Below are positions 1-12,978 of a stretch of DNA of 64,000 nucleotides, in pieces. The stretch is from Wuchereria bancrofti. Taxonomy: Eukaryota; Nematoda; Chromadorea; Rhabditida; Onchocercidae. Below the pieces are notes generated by a model. The model saw only the letters and a program-made list of their open reading frames with translations. It made no database searches and had not been told where the DNA came from. The position numbers were made by a program, and so were the translations under genes. Location: the NCBI GenBank assembly GCA_005281725.1, contig SSBO01000012.1:15453075-15517074 (forward strand), given 5' to 3'. How positions within the stretch are numbered: the stretch's first letter is position 1; each line of letters opens with the position of its first letter.

Positions 1-3000
1 ATGGATTAAAAATTGCAAATGACTCATCTTGAACACGGAGCTTTTCTTTACAGTGAAAGAAATATGTTGAAAGAAATTAAATTTCGTTTAAGCTGAAAGG
101 GTCTGATAATCGTTAGAGGAAGAGATGATATAATTAAATTGCATCTGCATAAAAAGAATATCATAAGGATTAGTAGAAACAGTATGAAAACTGAGCAGCT
201 TTCCGTAGTTCTACTTCCTTAATTACAATTTTTCCGTTGAATACAGCAGCTTCAACTATCATTCTAAACAAAGAAGAAAAGTTTCCGAATCGAATAAAAT
301 GAGGCGTACATTATTTCCATTCTCCACATTATTCATTCTGCATCTTGCGATAGTTGAAACTGCTAATTTTAATGTTAGCATATCTATCTTGATTCTTCTT
401 TTGAGAAATGTAGAACTAAAACACTTAGCAAAAAAGAAAACAAATAACTTTGCAAGCTCGATATTATTATCCCTTATAAATTATCTTAATAATCCTTCTC
501 CTGAATAGTTATTATTTCAGGCTTAAATCATAAGAGATATGAAATTATTTGGCAGAAGACACTATCTGTGTCTGCGCAATTATATTCTTAAATACTTTAA
601 AGACTAATAAATGCTAGCTATCTACCTGGGTGCACTTACGCTGCCGCACCCTTTAAGTGCACATATACGCACTTACACACGAGGATAAATTCCCGGAAAC
701 CTGTTTACAGTAATCAGTAAAGTAACCACATGACATCTCTTTCGCACGTGAATCCTTGACCACTTTTTACACAAATCAGCATTTCACGCAATCACTGCAT
801 TCACAAACAGCTATCAACGAATAAATTAATTCCATATTCACTTCTTGCAACGATGATGAGATGATTTTTTTATTCTTTCTCGTATCAATCAGGCTTTATA
901 GCTGTCGTTCCCACTTGTCACTCATATTTTGCAGAGTAGTATCAGGAATTAGCTGAAGTAACTCCCTGAATCATAACTTAGTTTTTTTCAATTTTATAAA
1001 AAAAAAAAAACTCTTTTGAAATTGAGAAAGATTGTTAAATGCCAATTATTAGAGCTTATAATCTAATAAACTACTTTTATTTTATATGAATAAGAGAGAA
1101 AGCAACGATATATACTCATCTGACTTATTAACATGTAATTTAATATGAAAAGATACACATTTTAGATCGGACATGCAATTACTATTTTCATTCAATAGAA
1201 ATTCTTTCTCCTGATAGCTTAAATCTAGAAAAAAAAAAAAAACAATTTAAAATAATTTGATTGAGCGTTGTGTCCCTAGCGCCAAAAATAGCAAAATAAA
1301 ATAATTATTGCAGTAAATTATCATTATTAAACATTTCCTTTAATCTTTTGAATTAAAAAAAAACACACACAAACAAATTGACTTTTAAATGTGCAGCAAC
1401 TTGCTGATATATTTTTGAAAAGAAAATCAATTAAGCGATCGACAAAATTTCCTTTCTGTGACCTATAATATCATTACAGTACTTTTAACACTTTTGAATT
1501 TTGCATTATAGTCTTAGAACAGTGACTGCCAATATCTTCATAGGAATTCTGAAAGAAAAACAACAATGTGCCATGCGAAATGTAAGCTTGAGAATAAAAA
1601 ATCCAAAAGGACATTATAAGAAAAAATCCAATTTATTTACAACTGATTGAATTGTTTATAAGGCTATTCAGCTAGACTATTCAGGCTTTGTTAAAAGAAG
1701 GAAAAAAACTGAATAATAGGTGAAGTGGAATAAATGATCTAAATTGCGGAAGTCTAAAAATTGTTCGAAAAAGTACTTTTTTTATAAAAATGCAAATTCC
1801 TACTGGTAGTATTCATTTCAGTGATAATTGTAATGTGAAATTTGGTCCTCAATTATCAGTCATGGAAAAATTACAGTGAAATTATTGAAAGGCTACTGAA
1901 TTGAAATGAAAGTTCAAACGTTGATTAATAAGCGATATTAAAAAGCGTAAAGATTAACTTGTGATAGTAATGTTGAATGTAAGCATGAAAATGAGATCGA
2001 ATCTTCCTGCAAGCTACTATGTGAGACATTTGAGCTGAGGAAATCAATAAATTTGTAAATACAAAGAGCATAAATAACTCAAAACAGGTTATATTAAGTC
2101 AATTTGAAAAATACTTAAATTTAAAGAAAAAAGTCAAAGCAAACTAATAATTTGCTCAAATGCTTAATATAATATTTGTCATAGATTTATGACAATTCAG
2201 CTTTCTTAAGTTTTCCTTAGCACTATTATTTGATCACTTGTTCATTCTGAATATTATACCTTCACTGTTATATTTTTTCCTCGAAAGCCGTAAGGCTCTA
2301 AGATCCTATTGGGTTTTTTTAAAGGCCAGAAATACCAATGGAGCATGTACGATTATATTATAACAATACAATATCTCGTTTGAAATTTGAAGTATGAGTT
2401 TTCAAAAAATTTCGGACGTTTTTCGTCTACTTAATCAATTTGAGACTCTGTCCTACTCGACAACATAATCGACATTTTGTAACAAATTTAAATTTTTTTT
2501 CAAATTTAATAGAAACTATTAAGCATATAGCAGTGACATTTTGTGGCCAAAAGAGCTAATAAAAGAGGAATGAAGTAAAATAATTTATCTGTGAAATGGA
2601 AATATAAATTATAAAGGAGTAATATGTTACCACGGTAACTTTCTTGACATTTTTGGCAATCCACTTGCAGCTAAAATTTCTGCTTATCCTTGCACATCTC
2701 ATAATTTCAAATCTTCTGACGTCAATTTCTGCTTTTATATCATCAGTGTTCCAATTATCTTTAACTTATAATTGTATTTTTTATTAGTAAATGGCAAACT
2801 GATCTGCGCTATATATGTGTCAAACAAAAGAAAGCAAGCAAAACGAAAATTCTATCTTAATGAATATTCATGTTCCCTGGAAAAGTACTTTCAAAGTACG
2901 TTCTGATTGTCTCATTTCCATTTTACATTTACATTTCATCAGAATTTCAACAGTGAATTGTCAAAAAGTCAGTTGCAAGTAGAATTTCTAGAAATTCGAA

Positions 3001-6000
3001 AAGATCCAATAAAGAGAAGTAATTAGTTTTAAAAAACTTGCAGAACACTTTTTCTTGCATACTTACATCTACAAATTAACTCACAAAATTCATTTAATTG
3101 ATGTTTTTCGATAATTTGAATGCTATAATGCTATAATTATCAGAAAGCAAGCTGTTCGCTCAGTAGAACGCTTATTAAATAATTTAGTTAATTTTTTTGA
3201 AAAAAAGAAATCACATTTTTATTTCATACATTTCGTTTCCTCCAAAACTCTCCCAATTGCTTAATGGTATAATGTGAAATATTCTGTCGTAATACTAATT
3301 TTGTATCAATTGTCTTCATTCAAATCGTGAAGCACACCTTGAATGCCTATAACCTAACAAAATGTTCATTATGAATTCGAGACAAGGCAGGAAGAATAGG
3401 AAAGGAAATGAAATATTTGTTGAATGATCGATAATTTCAAATCTGAAAGATTCAAGAACTAAGTTCCAAGCAATGGCACTCCATTTTTAGTTGTACGAAT
3501 GAAAGTGTGAATGAACGGATGAAATGAGAATGTTAATGACATTTAATGAAAGTTGGGTGTCTTTTTCTCTTCCTTTACTTTACTCCGGTTTACATTATCT
3601 ATATGATTAATGGTAAAAATGTTAAGTAAATTTCTGTGTCCGTGCAAAAAAGAAGCATTTAATGGGTCAAAGTAAAGGTCAAACAAATGAAAGTACTACA
3701 TAATTCCTTAATAAATTTACTTAAAATTTTTGAACTTACAGATAAATAAGGAAAAGAGCACAATTTGATTTTTTCAAATGGTTACAGGTGATGACAGCTT
3801 CATTTTTTCATAAAAAGGGGAAAGAAGCATAATATGTTTCCAAAATTTATTCTATTGTCTTACACAAAGCTCAACATGACCAGAAGTCTTAAGGCAATCA
3901 AATTCCCTCTTTTGAAAGTTAAGGGAAAATTAAAAATTATTGCAGTAATTAAGATAATGAAATCTCTGGGTTGATCTCAGAGAGTGATGTTCAGGTTGAT
4001 AAAATAAGAAATCTAAATAGTTGAAAATGTTCCAAAAAATCTTCTAAAAGAATGGAAAATTCTAGTGCAAAGCATAAAAATTTAGTATTTTTATCAGACT
4101 GCATATTTCACGATTAAGTATTACACTGTAGCGACGATCAAATTAAGGCCAGTAAATTACCAATCAATTTAGAAATATTTGTTTATTTTGTTGTCGCCAA
4201 ATTAAGTTTGTTCCGACAAAGGCATTGGAAATAATTTATTGCTTTATTCCGATGGAACTTTCTTGGCCAACTAAATTTGTCGCATTTGAAAATAATGACA
4301 ATTTTCTTTTGTTAAAGATATCCTGTTGGGACGAAAATGAAATGTTGCTTTCATGACTTTTTTTAACAGAATAATGTTGATAAATGAAGCGCACAAGAAT
4401 TATATTAAAATAAATTGGCGAAGAAAAATCTTCAAAATGGTTAACTAATGAAGTATTTTCATCGAATTCATGCATGAATGCATAGAAGATTTATTGCAAT
4501 GTAATTCATATTGTCACTTTCAATTGATAATAAAAAATGAGCTTAAGCAGAGAAAATTAGTTAGGAAATTAATGGTGCTTAGTGCTTTACTATATAATTT
4601 ATTTCCTAATTTTTGATTTCCACAAGACTACTTTGAAGCCAAATTCTTTTACTGCGAAAGTAATAGGGGAGAAAAAGATATTGAAAAGAATGAAATTGTT
4701 AAAATGATTAGTGGAAGTTTTTTTTTTTTAAAAAAGACATTGAAGTCTGAGAGTTAGAATGTCGGAAAAAATCTACTAAAAGTTCAATAAAAAATGTAAC
4801 TTTTTAAGAAAAGAGTAAGGAGAGATTCGTGAAAGTAACCGGCATTTTTATAAGTTTTTTCGATGTATCTTCGCAACTAAAGTTGCATTTTGCGCCGTCT
4901 ACGATTTGCACTAGGTTTAAATTACATTTTCCTCTCTTTTCGCTTTATATCGTATATTGATGATGTTCCAGTCATGACAGCAAGATGTTACATTTATTCG
5001 AAAACAAACTTTATTTCACTTTAGAGAGAATTTGGCATTTCTTATCCAGTATGATATAATTTTTGTTTCCTCTAAAGTAAGAAATTTCAACCAAACTGGT
5101 CATTAGCGCTCGAAGCTAAGTTTTTATCGTCAAGAGTTTTCTTTTTTTTTCAATTTTCTTAGGTAGAATAATCGTAGCAAAAATGATGTAAGGTAATGTA
5201 AAATGGTAAAAGAGCCTTAGCTTCAATAATTTTATTAAGTATATAGAGAAATTGCCTTGAGATAACTTTTAACGTTTTGTGATGGCTAATACATAAACTT
5301 TTGCTTCTAGGATAAAAGTGTAAATATTTAAATGTCGTCATCAGCTCCCTTTTTTCAAATAACAATCTTAAAAACAGACTGAAAACCATCTATTAAATCC
5401 TTCCAACTAAATTCCCTCACCTCATTTACCGATGATCAGTTCAGCTGACTCAGAAAAACCTTTTAGATAATTGATTAATAGTGAGAAAAAGGATATTAAA
5501 AATTGGTCATAAATACAAGCTACTTGATTCCTGTCTTCTTTGCTGACGACAATTCTTTGTCGTTAGTTGTATGCTCTTTACAGATTGCTTTCTTAAAAGT
5601 TTTTTTATTAATTTTTAATATTCTTTTTCTCTTCTTCGTGCTTTACCCAAAAAAATACACTGGAATGTTAGAAAGTATACTAAAAACATTCAAACTTCAA
5701 AAAAATCGCGAACTGATCAAAAATCAACGTATTAAAGAGAACTATGACTATAGCAATACTTCGTGAAGCTAAATTATATTCAAATAGTTTCAATTCTTCA
5801 AAAACACTTTTTAGAACTTACTTAAAACATAAAAATCCAAATGGAGAAATTTTCCAATTAGGAAAAAAATTTTACATTTTTAAAGTGAGTAAAGATTAGA
5901 AGATAACTGTTTATTTTAAAAGAAAATAGAGAAATCATAAAGTAATTAAAAATTAACACATTAACCCAAACTATAGCTATAGCAATATTTTCAGAAGCTA

Positions 6001-6140
6001 ATCCGTTATTTATTGGCAGTATGTTATTTATTCAAAGTATTAATCCACTTATAATAACTCTTTAACTCCAAAGTGTAAAAATAGCTTTAATGATTTCAAA
6101 TCTATTATTTTTGCCAAAAACACAAATCTAATAAGCTCAA
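1..6140. other. AT-rich stretch with no recognised gene
   Basis: I see no exon with convincing splice sites or a recognisable protein motif here. Open frames are short and AT-biased. The segment around 600-830 is less AT-rich and has higher sequence complexity, and could be regulatory or an exon of a gene lying to the left, but nothing in it supports a specific call. Homopolymer A tracts occur near 1000, 1230 and 1350. An AATAAA on the minus strand (plus 6009-6014) lies about 130 bases beyond the stop of the phosphatase gene and may be its polyadenylation signal. Confidence 0.5.
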
Positions 6141-6144
6141 AGTT

Positions 6145-9100
6145 TCAATCATATCGATCACCTCGTGGATATCGTTTCGTTAGCTGCAGTTCTTCGAGGC
6201 ATTGCCCCCGGGTATCTTGTAAGGGTATCGGCATCTGTCCAACGCAATCGTGAGTCTCACGACGACAGCCCGGACGTTCGCGATGTCGCACCAATCGAAT
6301 TAAGTCAGGATCAAAACGTGGTGACAGTAGTCGATATCCAGGAATCTAGAATTAGCAGTTTTGAACTGAGAATGTCCACCAAGCTGGCGCAGGATATTCC
6401 ATATGAACAAGCTGCACGCTCTTTTAAAAATTGAATGGATTTTCATAAAAAATAAGTTTTTCTTGTAAAACTTTGATTACTACCACTTATTTTGCCATTT
6501 CCATTTTATTCAATTTCAAATAGAAATCTAAACTTTTATCGCGAATCACATGCCAAAACTCACTCTTTGTTCCACATCGTCAATGAATGGTCTCATAGCC
6601 CGCGATTCAATCCAGTGCTTATATTCCGCATGAAAGCCTCGTGGATCGCCTGCATAATCGTGCAGAAATTTCTGCACTACTCGATGTACAAATATATATT
6701 GCATTGGCGTTTCGATACAAAATGGTCTTTGAGAGCGTAGTATTTGCACTGCTTTTTGCACGCAGCGCTGCAACAATGATTCTTCATTTTGTTTCTGACG
6801 TAATCGTGATCTTATCAATATTAGAATCAAAATTACTTACTCAATTTGTGAGTGCCATTAAATCCAAGTTGAATTCTCAAGTAAATGAGCAGCCGGTAGT
6901 TGGCTAACCTTGTAAGCCGGTCCTTTGAGCAGGTAGGCGATGCAGATTTCAGCAGCAACCAGTGTAGCCGATCGACTTATTCCCAGATGACAATGTATGA
7001 CTGTTGGATAAGAACAGTTGCGAGCTAGTCGTAAGAGTTGCAAAGGTAGCACTACGTTGTCTGAATTATTCATATCACCTTGCCAATGCTCAACACGTAA
7101 CTGTAAGGGTTCAAATATACCCGAAATTAAGAAAGTTAAAAAAATGAAAGGTCAATCTGAAGTAGCCGTAGGAACCTTCATTTACAATGACTATTATATA
7201 ATATCTTTTCATCCAAAGTCTTGAGGAATTTTAAATTTAATAAAATGTTAATATTATATCAGTTGAGGACAAACTAAATGCAAACTTTATCGCGTCCAGG
7301 TCCAATCACAATCAAATATGTAACACGAAACAACGGCAAGCGAAATTTGTCAACGGCTGAATTGATAATTGTCAATCCATAATAGGTTATTTGATCTCCA
7401 GTTCTTCTATTAAAAAAAAAATCTCATTCACGCTCAGCAGATAATAAGAAAGATTTACTTTCTTTTATTCAGAACAATCCAATAAAATATAAATCTCATG
7501 GAAAGTTATCATGTAGGACTGATGAACAGTGTCATTTACGAGTAAAGAGAAAGTTTAAATCATGAAAACATAAAAGTTATTAGTATTGAATCACTGTTCT
7601 ACTTCATAAGATTTGTAATAAGAATAAGCGCAAAATCACGGCATAAAAATTGCTAGCCTCGGCCAGTACTGAGCACATCTGTTATCTTCTTTTCGACTTA
7701 TGAGCATGAAGATATAAGGTGACCTTTCTTGCCAAACCATGCGCCAGAAATCGCCAATTGTATTTTCCATGGGTGCCTGATGGAAAAAATAAAACTTACT
7801 TGTATTTTTCAAACTCTTCTCCACTTACGGATTCAGATAGATGAAATAAGACAAATTTATACCTGCGTAATGATAAATTTATTAAAGAGCGGTGCACCTT
7901 GAATATAATTCGCATGAATGAAATCATTGCTTGCAGTATTTGGATAGGTCAGTACTACACGAGTTGAATCACGACATTTGATTCCTATGTGACATTTCAA
8001 GTTTATAACGTTATTCGCAAGTAAATTTCAAATGAAAACACTGTGAAAACAAAGAATTAACTCGATTTCTTTTTCTATTCAAAAATCTCCTAGCATTCTT
8101 TTTTGGCTTTTAATTAGATTTTTTACTTTTATTGCGAGACAAATCAAGATGTTCATCGAATGCATGATGGGTAAAAGCCATGTGATTCACTTGATTATCC
8201 AGAATTTCAAACCGATGTTCCATGCCACCAGTCATACTTCGAATAAAAACCTGTTTTCGACTTCCAATCAGTGCTTTCCACATCACAATATTATTGTAAA
8301 CTAAATAACTATCTTCATCTACTAAGCCTGATATCTTTTAACAGTTGCTATCCCATTAACAGACAGTGGTATCAGGTGAGAAATATCCCCCCCTGAAACT
8401 CTATTTTGTCGATATTTTTTTATATATTTCTTTAAATACTTCTCTTATCTCTTATAAAAAGCTTAATTAGTTGCATTACCAAAGCTTAGCAAACGAGTAG
8501 CTGACCTCTATAAGCTTTCTCCAAAAAATCTAATTCCTTTTTCTCAAAATAGTACATGAAAATTACATCGATCTTGAAGTCGAACTCGATCTAAATCATT
8601 CTGCACATTTTGAATGAATTCATTCATACGCTTTGTGATTTCTATTCCGTCCCAATCCTTCATGAAAAATTCTTCTAAATTACTATTCCTATAATTTAGT
8701 TCATCATTCTCCAACCATTTACTCAGTTCCTGCAAATATTATCTGAGTAATAATTTTCGCTTTAAAAGTGCTTTTTATGGAAGATTCGGATTACCAGCAT
8801 TCGCGTAAGTCGTTGATAGAGAATGAAAGAGCGCGCATCCTCGAGATTCACTTTCTCGTTTCTTGCGAAAAAATCGCTACTAATGCCAATCTGAAAGAGA
8901 CCTATATCAGTACACTAAATTAATTAGCCTGGATCATAGATAAGCCAGGGCGCAATAGATCAATCACTTATTTTTTTAACAAATTATATAATGCACCAAA
9001 ATATCGAAATAATGCAGAACCATACTTTGACGGAAATGGATGACTGCTTGAGAAGAAATTCTCATTTATCAAAATCTAATAAAATTCAATCAATGCACAT

Positions 9101-12100
9101 TTCCAAAAGCAATTATCATCAAGAGAAATGCGCAGTGCTAGCGCCTACATAATTAATGCATGTTGCTTGCAGTTTTTTCGTCCTTTCAAAATGTTAAGCA
9201 TCACGAGTCGCATTTGAAAAGTTCATAAGCAGTCGAATTTTTACATCTCTATGGTAAGTGCCCGATAGATACAGATTATCTACTAATTAATAATTGTCAC
9301 CAGCAATAATTATTGAGATTGCGACCATTTTACAATTAAATCTGATGAAAGTCGTATCTTATCGCAGAGTCTCTGAAGAGGAAGAACCCAACCATCGCCA
9401 TTTGTTGTTTTCATTCTGCCTTTGTTGAATTTCTTCGTGTAATCTGCTTCCCATGCAGTATCATAACGAACATCATACAATAACATTTCTGTTAATATCA
9501 CATTCTCGACACTTTTTTCAATCAAATCATTCACTGAGATCTTCTCTGCAAGGCTAATATGCATTCTCGAAAAAGGCATTTCTCTTCAACAAATAGCAAA
9601 TCAGACCAAAAAACAGAAAAAACATACTAAATAAGTTGACTTTCTCCAAATTTGGACGATGATTCTGAAATGATGCAGAGCCCACTCAAAATTTTGCATT
9701 AGAAATAGAAATTTTAAGAAGTTCATAGTTAACAGGAATGTTTAACAGGAAGGAGCAAATTATCAGAAAATGTTTGCTAAACACCTTTGAATTTAATAAG
9801 TTGACGACTCTTATTATCTAAACTTTGTTTCAATGTGCTAGACAGTTATTAAATCGTAGTTTCTTTAATACCTTCATCATCATCTACATGTTGGTCTAAC
9901 AAACCAATGAGAAATTTACCTTTATTTTACTCTTTTGATGATAACCGTGATCTGACAAGCCACTATGGACCATATTTTGCAGATGAGTTTTCAAGAGTTC
10001 AGGATCATTCTCTATTTCTTTCTTTAATACTTCATATTTGAACAGGGCGCTCTATGAAAACAGAAATTAAAATATTTATTTTGATTACCAAATGATCAGA
10101 AAACGGAAAAATTGATTTCGATCTCAGAAACAAATTAAACTGCTCAGAAAGTTATATTAATTTGTGAAGCATTTATTAGCTTCATACAAATTTTGGTTTT
10201 ACCTTGTAATTTGCAATTTTCAATCTTTCTGTTAGTGATAAAGCAGTGTCATTGCTTGTAAGATCGATTGGAGAATAGTATACTTTGGCTACAGCCTTAA
10301 TAACAGATACAGGGCTTGTTTTTTGAAAAAAAAATCGAAAATTATGATATTCTTGAAATTTTCAAAATTAATTTTGAAGAATTGCTAGCATTATTTACTT
10401 ATCGCTAAAAATTTTGAATGATTGTTCAATCAAAAATGTTACACTATCAAAACACTGTCCAACAATCATATCATCTTTCATTCATCTCACTTCTTCCAAC
10501 CAATTTTTCAAATCTATCGTTCAGTATAGCCAACCTGTATCCATTGTTCACCACCTGCGTCTCGCGCAATTTCAACTGATCTTAAACATATCGAATCATA
10601 TTACTATAAGGTCGTAAATAGTTCTTATTTCTTTGCAAAATATTAAAAAATCATAACTAAACATCATACGACGCTGTAATTTCACAAAAAATTACAATCT
10701 TTTTTTGATACTGCAAGTTTATTTCAATCATTGACTATTGCAAGTACGGTCTTGATGCAACGACAGATGCTTATGAATCACTGCTATGAAATTTTAACTT
10801 AACATAGAGTACTTTTTGGAGGCAAATTTTTTGAATTACCCTAAATCTAAGATTTTAGAAGATAGTTTCTTTTTTGGCTACTAGCTATAGTCAATAAGCA
10901 ACATAATTTCATAATGTAAAAGTGTTATAACGAAGTATGTATGATTTATTAATTACTCATCTCCTCCACTAATTGTTTCGTTATTGCCTCTTTTCGACAA
11001 TAAGAATTTTGCACGATGATTTTTTGTCAATGCATGGGCGATTACTAACAGTTGAAACAGTCAAATTCTAATTATTGATAAAGAAATGAAGAAATAGTCT
11101 ATAAACGATTGAATAAATTATTACTGGACCTTACTCGCTCTTATCCTTTTTGGCTAATTTTTTCTGTTTTTTCACCAAATAATTGAATTTCTTCATTGAA
11201 ATATTATCTTTTATTACATCTCTGCAAAGCTTCTGAACTTTAACCCCAGGATTAATAATTCAAAGTTTTTAAAAAATGACTTTGAATAACTGAATTTCAA
11301 TTATTTCTTAAAATTGTATGTTTATAATCAATCTCAATTTGAGATATTTATCCCCTTCCTCTTCCTAGATTAGCACTCTGTGCATTGCTCGTATCCCCGT
11401 GGTGATATTGTTCTTTTAAAGGAAATGAATATGTGAAAAGACAGTTTTCAGCAAAACATGTAGAAATTGCGATCTATTAATCAGTTAATGAAGAAAGTCT
11501 GTGAACCAAAGCTTAATTCGAATAATTATTATTTGTTAAATTGTTTCATTCATTTGTTTTTAATTTCTTTGCATTATATAAGCATAAATATATGGATAAT
11601 TATACTTAAATTTCTTAAAAAGGTATGAGAAAACAATTACCCGAAGTCGTTTTGGTATGAAAGATTGAGCGCATCCGTGATTATCTGAAAATTTTTTGAA
11701 GCTTTTCTAAATAATTTCTCACATTTCTGTTTCAGAAAAGCAAAAATTGTGCGTGGTTTAATCAAATGATAATTTGAATAGAACAAACAATAATTTGCTT
11801 GTTATTTAAAATTTGAAGAACTTTAAAAAAACTCTGTCATTCTTCGGATATTTCAACACACAGAAAGGGTTTGAATTTCATTACCATTATTTATAACAAG
11901 CAGTTGTCTAAAAAACTAATACTGAGTTCAAAATGGTTATATTGTTTTATATTGATAAGAAAGTTGAAATAAACAATTCGCCAAAAACGAGAAATACCTT
12001 CATTGTCCAACGAATTTTTTTTCCCTTCAGTACCTATTGTGGGTGATCTCGGTATTGTGTTCAGAAACTGTTCTGAAGGAAGTGTAAACATTGATTGAAA

Positions 12101-12109
12101 ATCATCATG
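6145..12109 (-). CDS. Nematode-type protein tyrosine phosphatase, multi-exon
   Basis: Hydrolyses phosphotyrosine if active. Exons on the minus strand, 5' to 3': about 12109-11998, 10575-10535, about 10295-10203, 10051-9920, about 9545-9334, 8890-8795, 8729-8567, 8300-8127, 7984-7863, 7776-7640, 7406-7286, 7100-6909, 6794-6564 and 6345-6145. From 8890 to the stop every junction keeps the frame. Family landmarks run in order: DSTRVVL and NDFIHANYI (7984-7863), [21 protein letters not shown] across 7863/7776, CAQYWP, VEHWQ, the P-loop HCHLGISRS (7100-6909), PMQYIFVHRVVQKFL (6794-6564) and IPGYRLLSPRFDPDL in the tail. The catalytic Cys and Arg are present. The usual WPD loop reads MNNSD. The N-terminal half is helical, charged and has no domain I know. 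The true start is uncertain, because 12109 looks like an internal exon. Many nematode phosphatases of this class are germline or sperm proteins; that role is inference here. Confidence 0.85.
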
Positions 12110-12218
12110 CTAGATTGAAGAAAAATTTAATTGTGTAAGGACCGGAATATTAGAGCCCAAAACTACTCTCTAAAATTAGCACTTCAAAGAACTGTGTTCA
12201 ATTCAGAACAATGGCCTC

Positions 12219-12742
12219 ACTTATTCTAGCGCCATCCAGGAGTTCCATCACATTTATGCTGTCGTAACTGACTCAAATTCAGTTAGCCTATTCGAATGAA
12301 TCGATCCATTTTCTAATAGCTAAATTCAAAAGCAATACCATATCTTCAACTTTTTAAAGATCCAATGAAGATGAATAAATGAATTTCACTGACTTACTGC
12401 CTAAAGTTGGATCTTGAAACTTTTTGTTGACCTTCCGGTACATTCCAAGAGATAGCAGTAATAATATCTGTCACAGAGATATACAGCAGTGGGGTGATCA
12501 AGCTTTACTGGCAAAAACATACTTCTTTATATTTTCTAGAATGTTCGGACTGTTTATAGATTATGTACTATCAATTTATCATAATTATCTACTTTTCTCT
12601 ATGTTATCTGTAATTTCAGAACTGATAAATATTAGTCGTACTTGAATCCTTTTCCAAGAACAGCAAAAAACCCAACTTTGCGTCCTGCAACAGAATTTTC
12701 TGGAAATTTCTTGAGCAAATTTAACAACTGAAAGGGATTCAT
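12219..12742 (-). other. Unresolved small exons, minus strand
   Basis: Three GC-richer blocks carry splice-like borders. Block 12742-12642 can start at an ATG (MNPFQLLNLLKKFPENS...) and ends at a GTACGA donor. Block 12502-12421 ends at a GT donor. Block 12267 to about 12220 follows a TTGAGTCAG acceptor and can end at GTGAGG, reading YDSINVMELLDGARI in one frame, or can stop early in another. I could not choose one consistent frame across all three. They may be a short separate gene or upstream exons of the neighbouring phosphatase gene. No protein family was recognised. Confidence 0.3.
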
Positions 12743-12856
12743 ACATCACAAGTTAACATGAATTTAAAGAATTACAAAATATTAAATCATCGACAAAGAG
12801 AGAAGGAAAAAAGATAACATATATGGATGATGAAGATTGATGGATTTAAATTTCAG

Positions 12857-12978
12857 GCAGTGCAGTCAGAGATTCTAAGTTTACTTGGTCTCGACTACAA
12901 CACATATGACCAGTTTAATGATAAAGAAAAAAAATTTTTAAAAAGGCATCGAGAAGCAGAAAAATGTACTGCAGTGGG
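12857..12978 (+). CDS. Orphan exon, TGF-beta propeptide-like
   Basis: A single open exon of about 40 codons lies between an AAATTTCAG acceptor and a GTAACC donor. It reads VQSEILSLLGLDYNTYDQF near its start and then a basic stretch with KRHREAEK. The EILSLLGL segment resembles the helix in TGF-beta/BMP propeptides, where a similar string is followed by a proline-rich turn. No cysteine-knot exon was found nearby on this strand, and no upstream exon was identified. It could be a piece of a dispersed or broken ligand gene, or a chance likeness in an unrelated exon. Confidence 0.25.

Noticed and set aside
299..508. 69-codon frame near the left edge
   Set aside because: No splice sites, no motif and AT-biased composition.
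6165..6434. Open plus-strand frame of 89 codons in GC-richer sequence
   Set aside because: The opposite strand is the last exon of the phosphatase gene (IPGYRLLSPRFDPDL...), which keeps frame with the exon ending at 6564; the plus frame is its shadow.
6492..6907. Two overlapping plus-strand frames
   Set aside because: They lie opposite the exon encoding PMQYIFVHRVV of the phosphatase and have no splice context.
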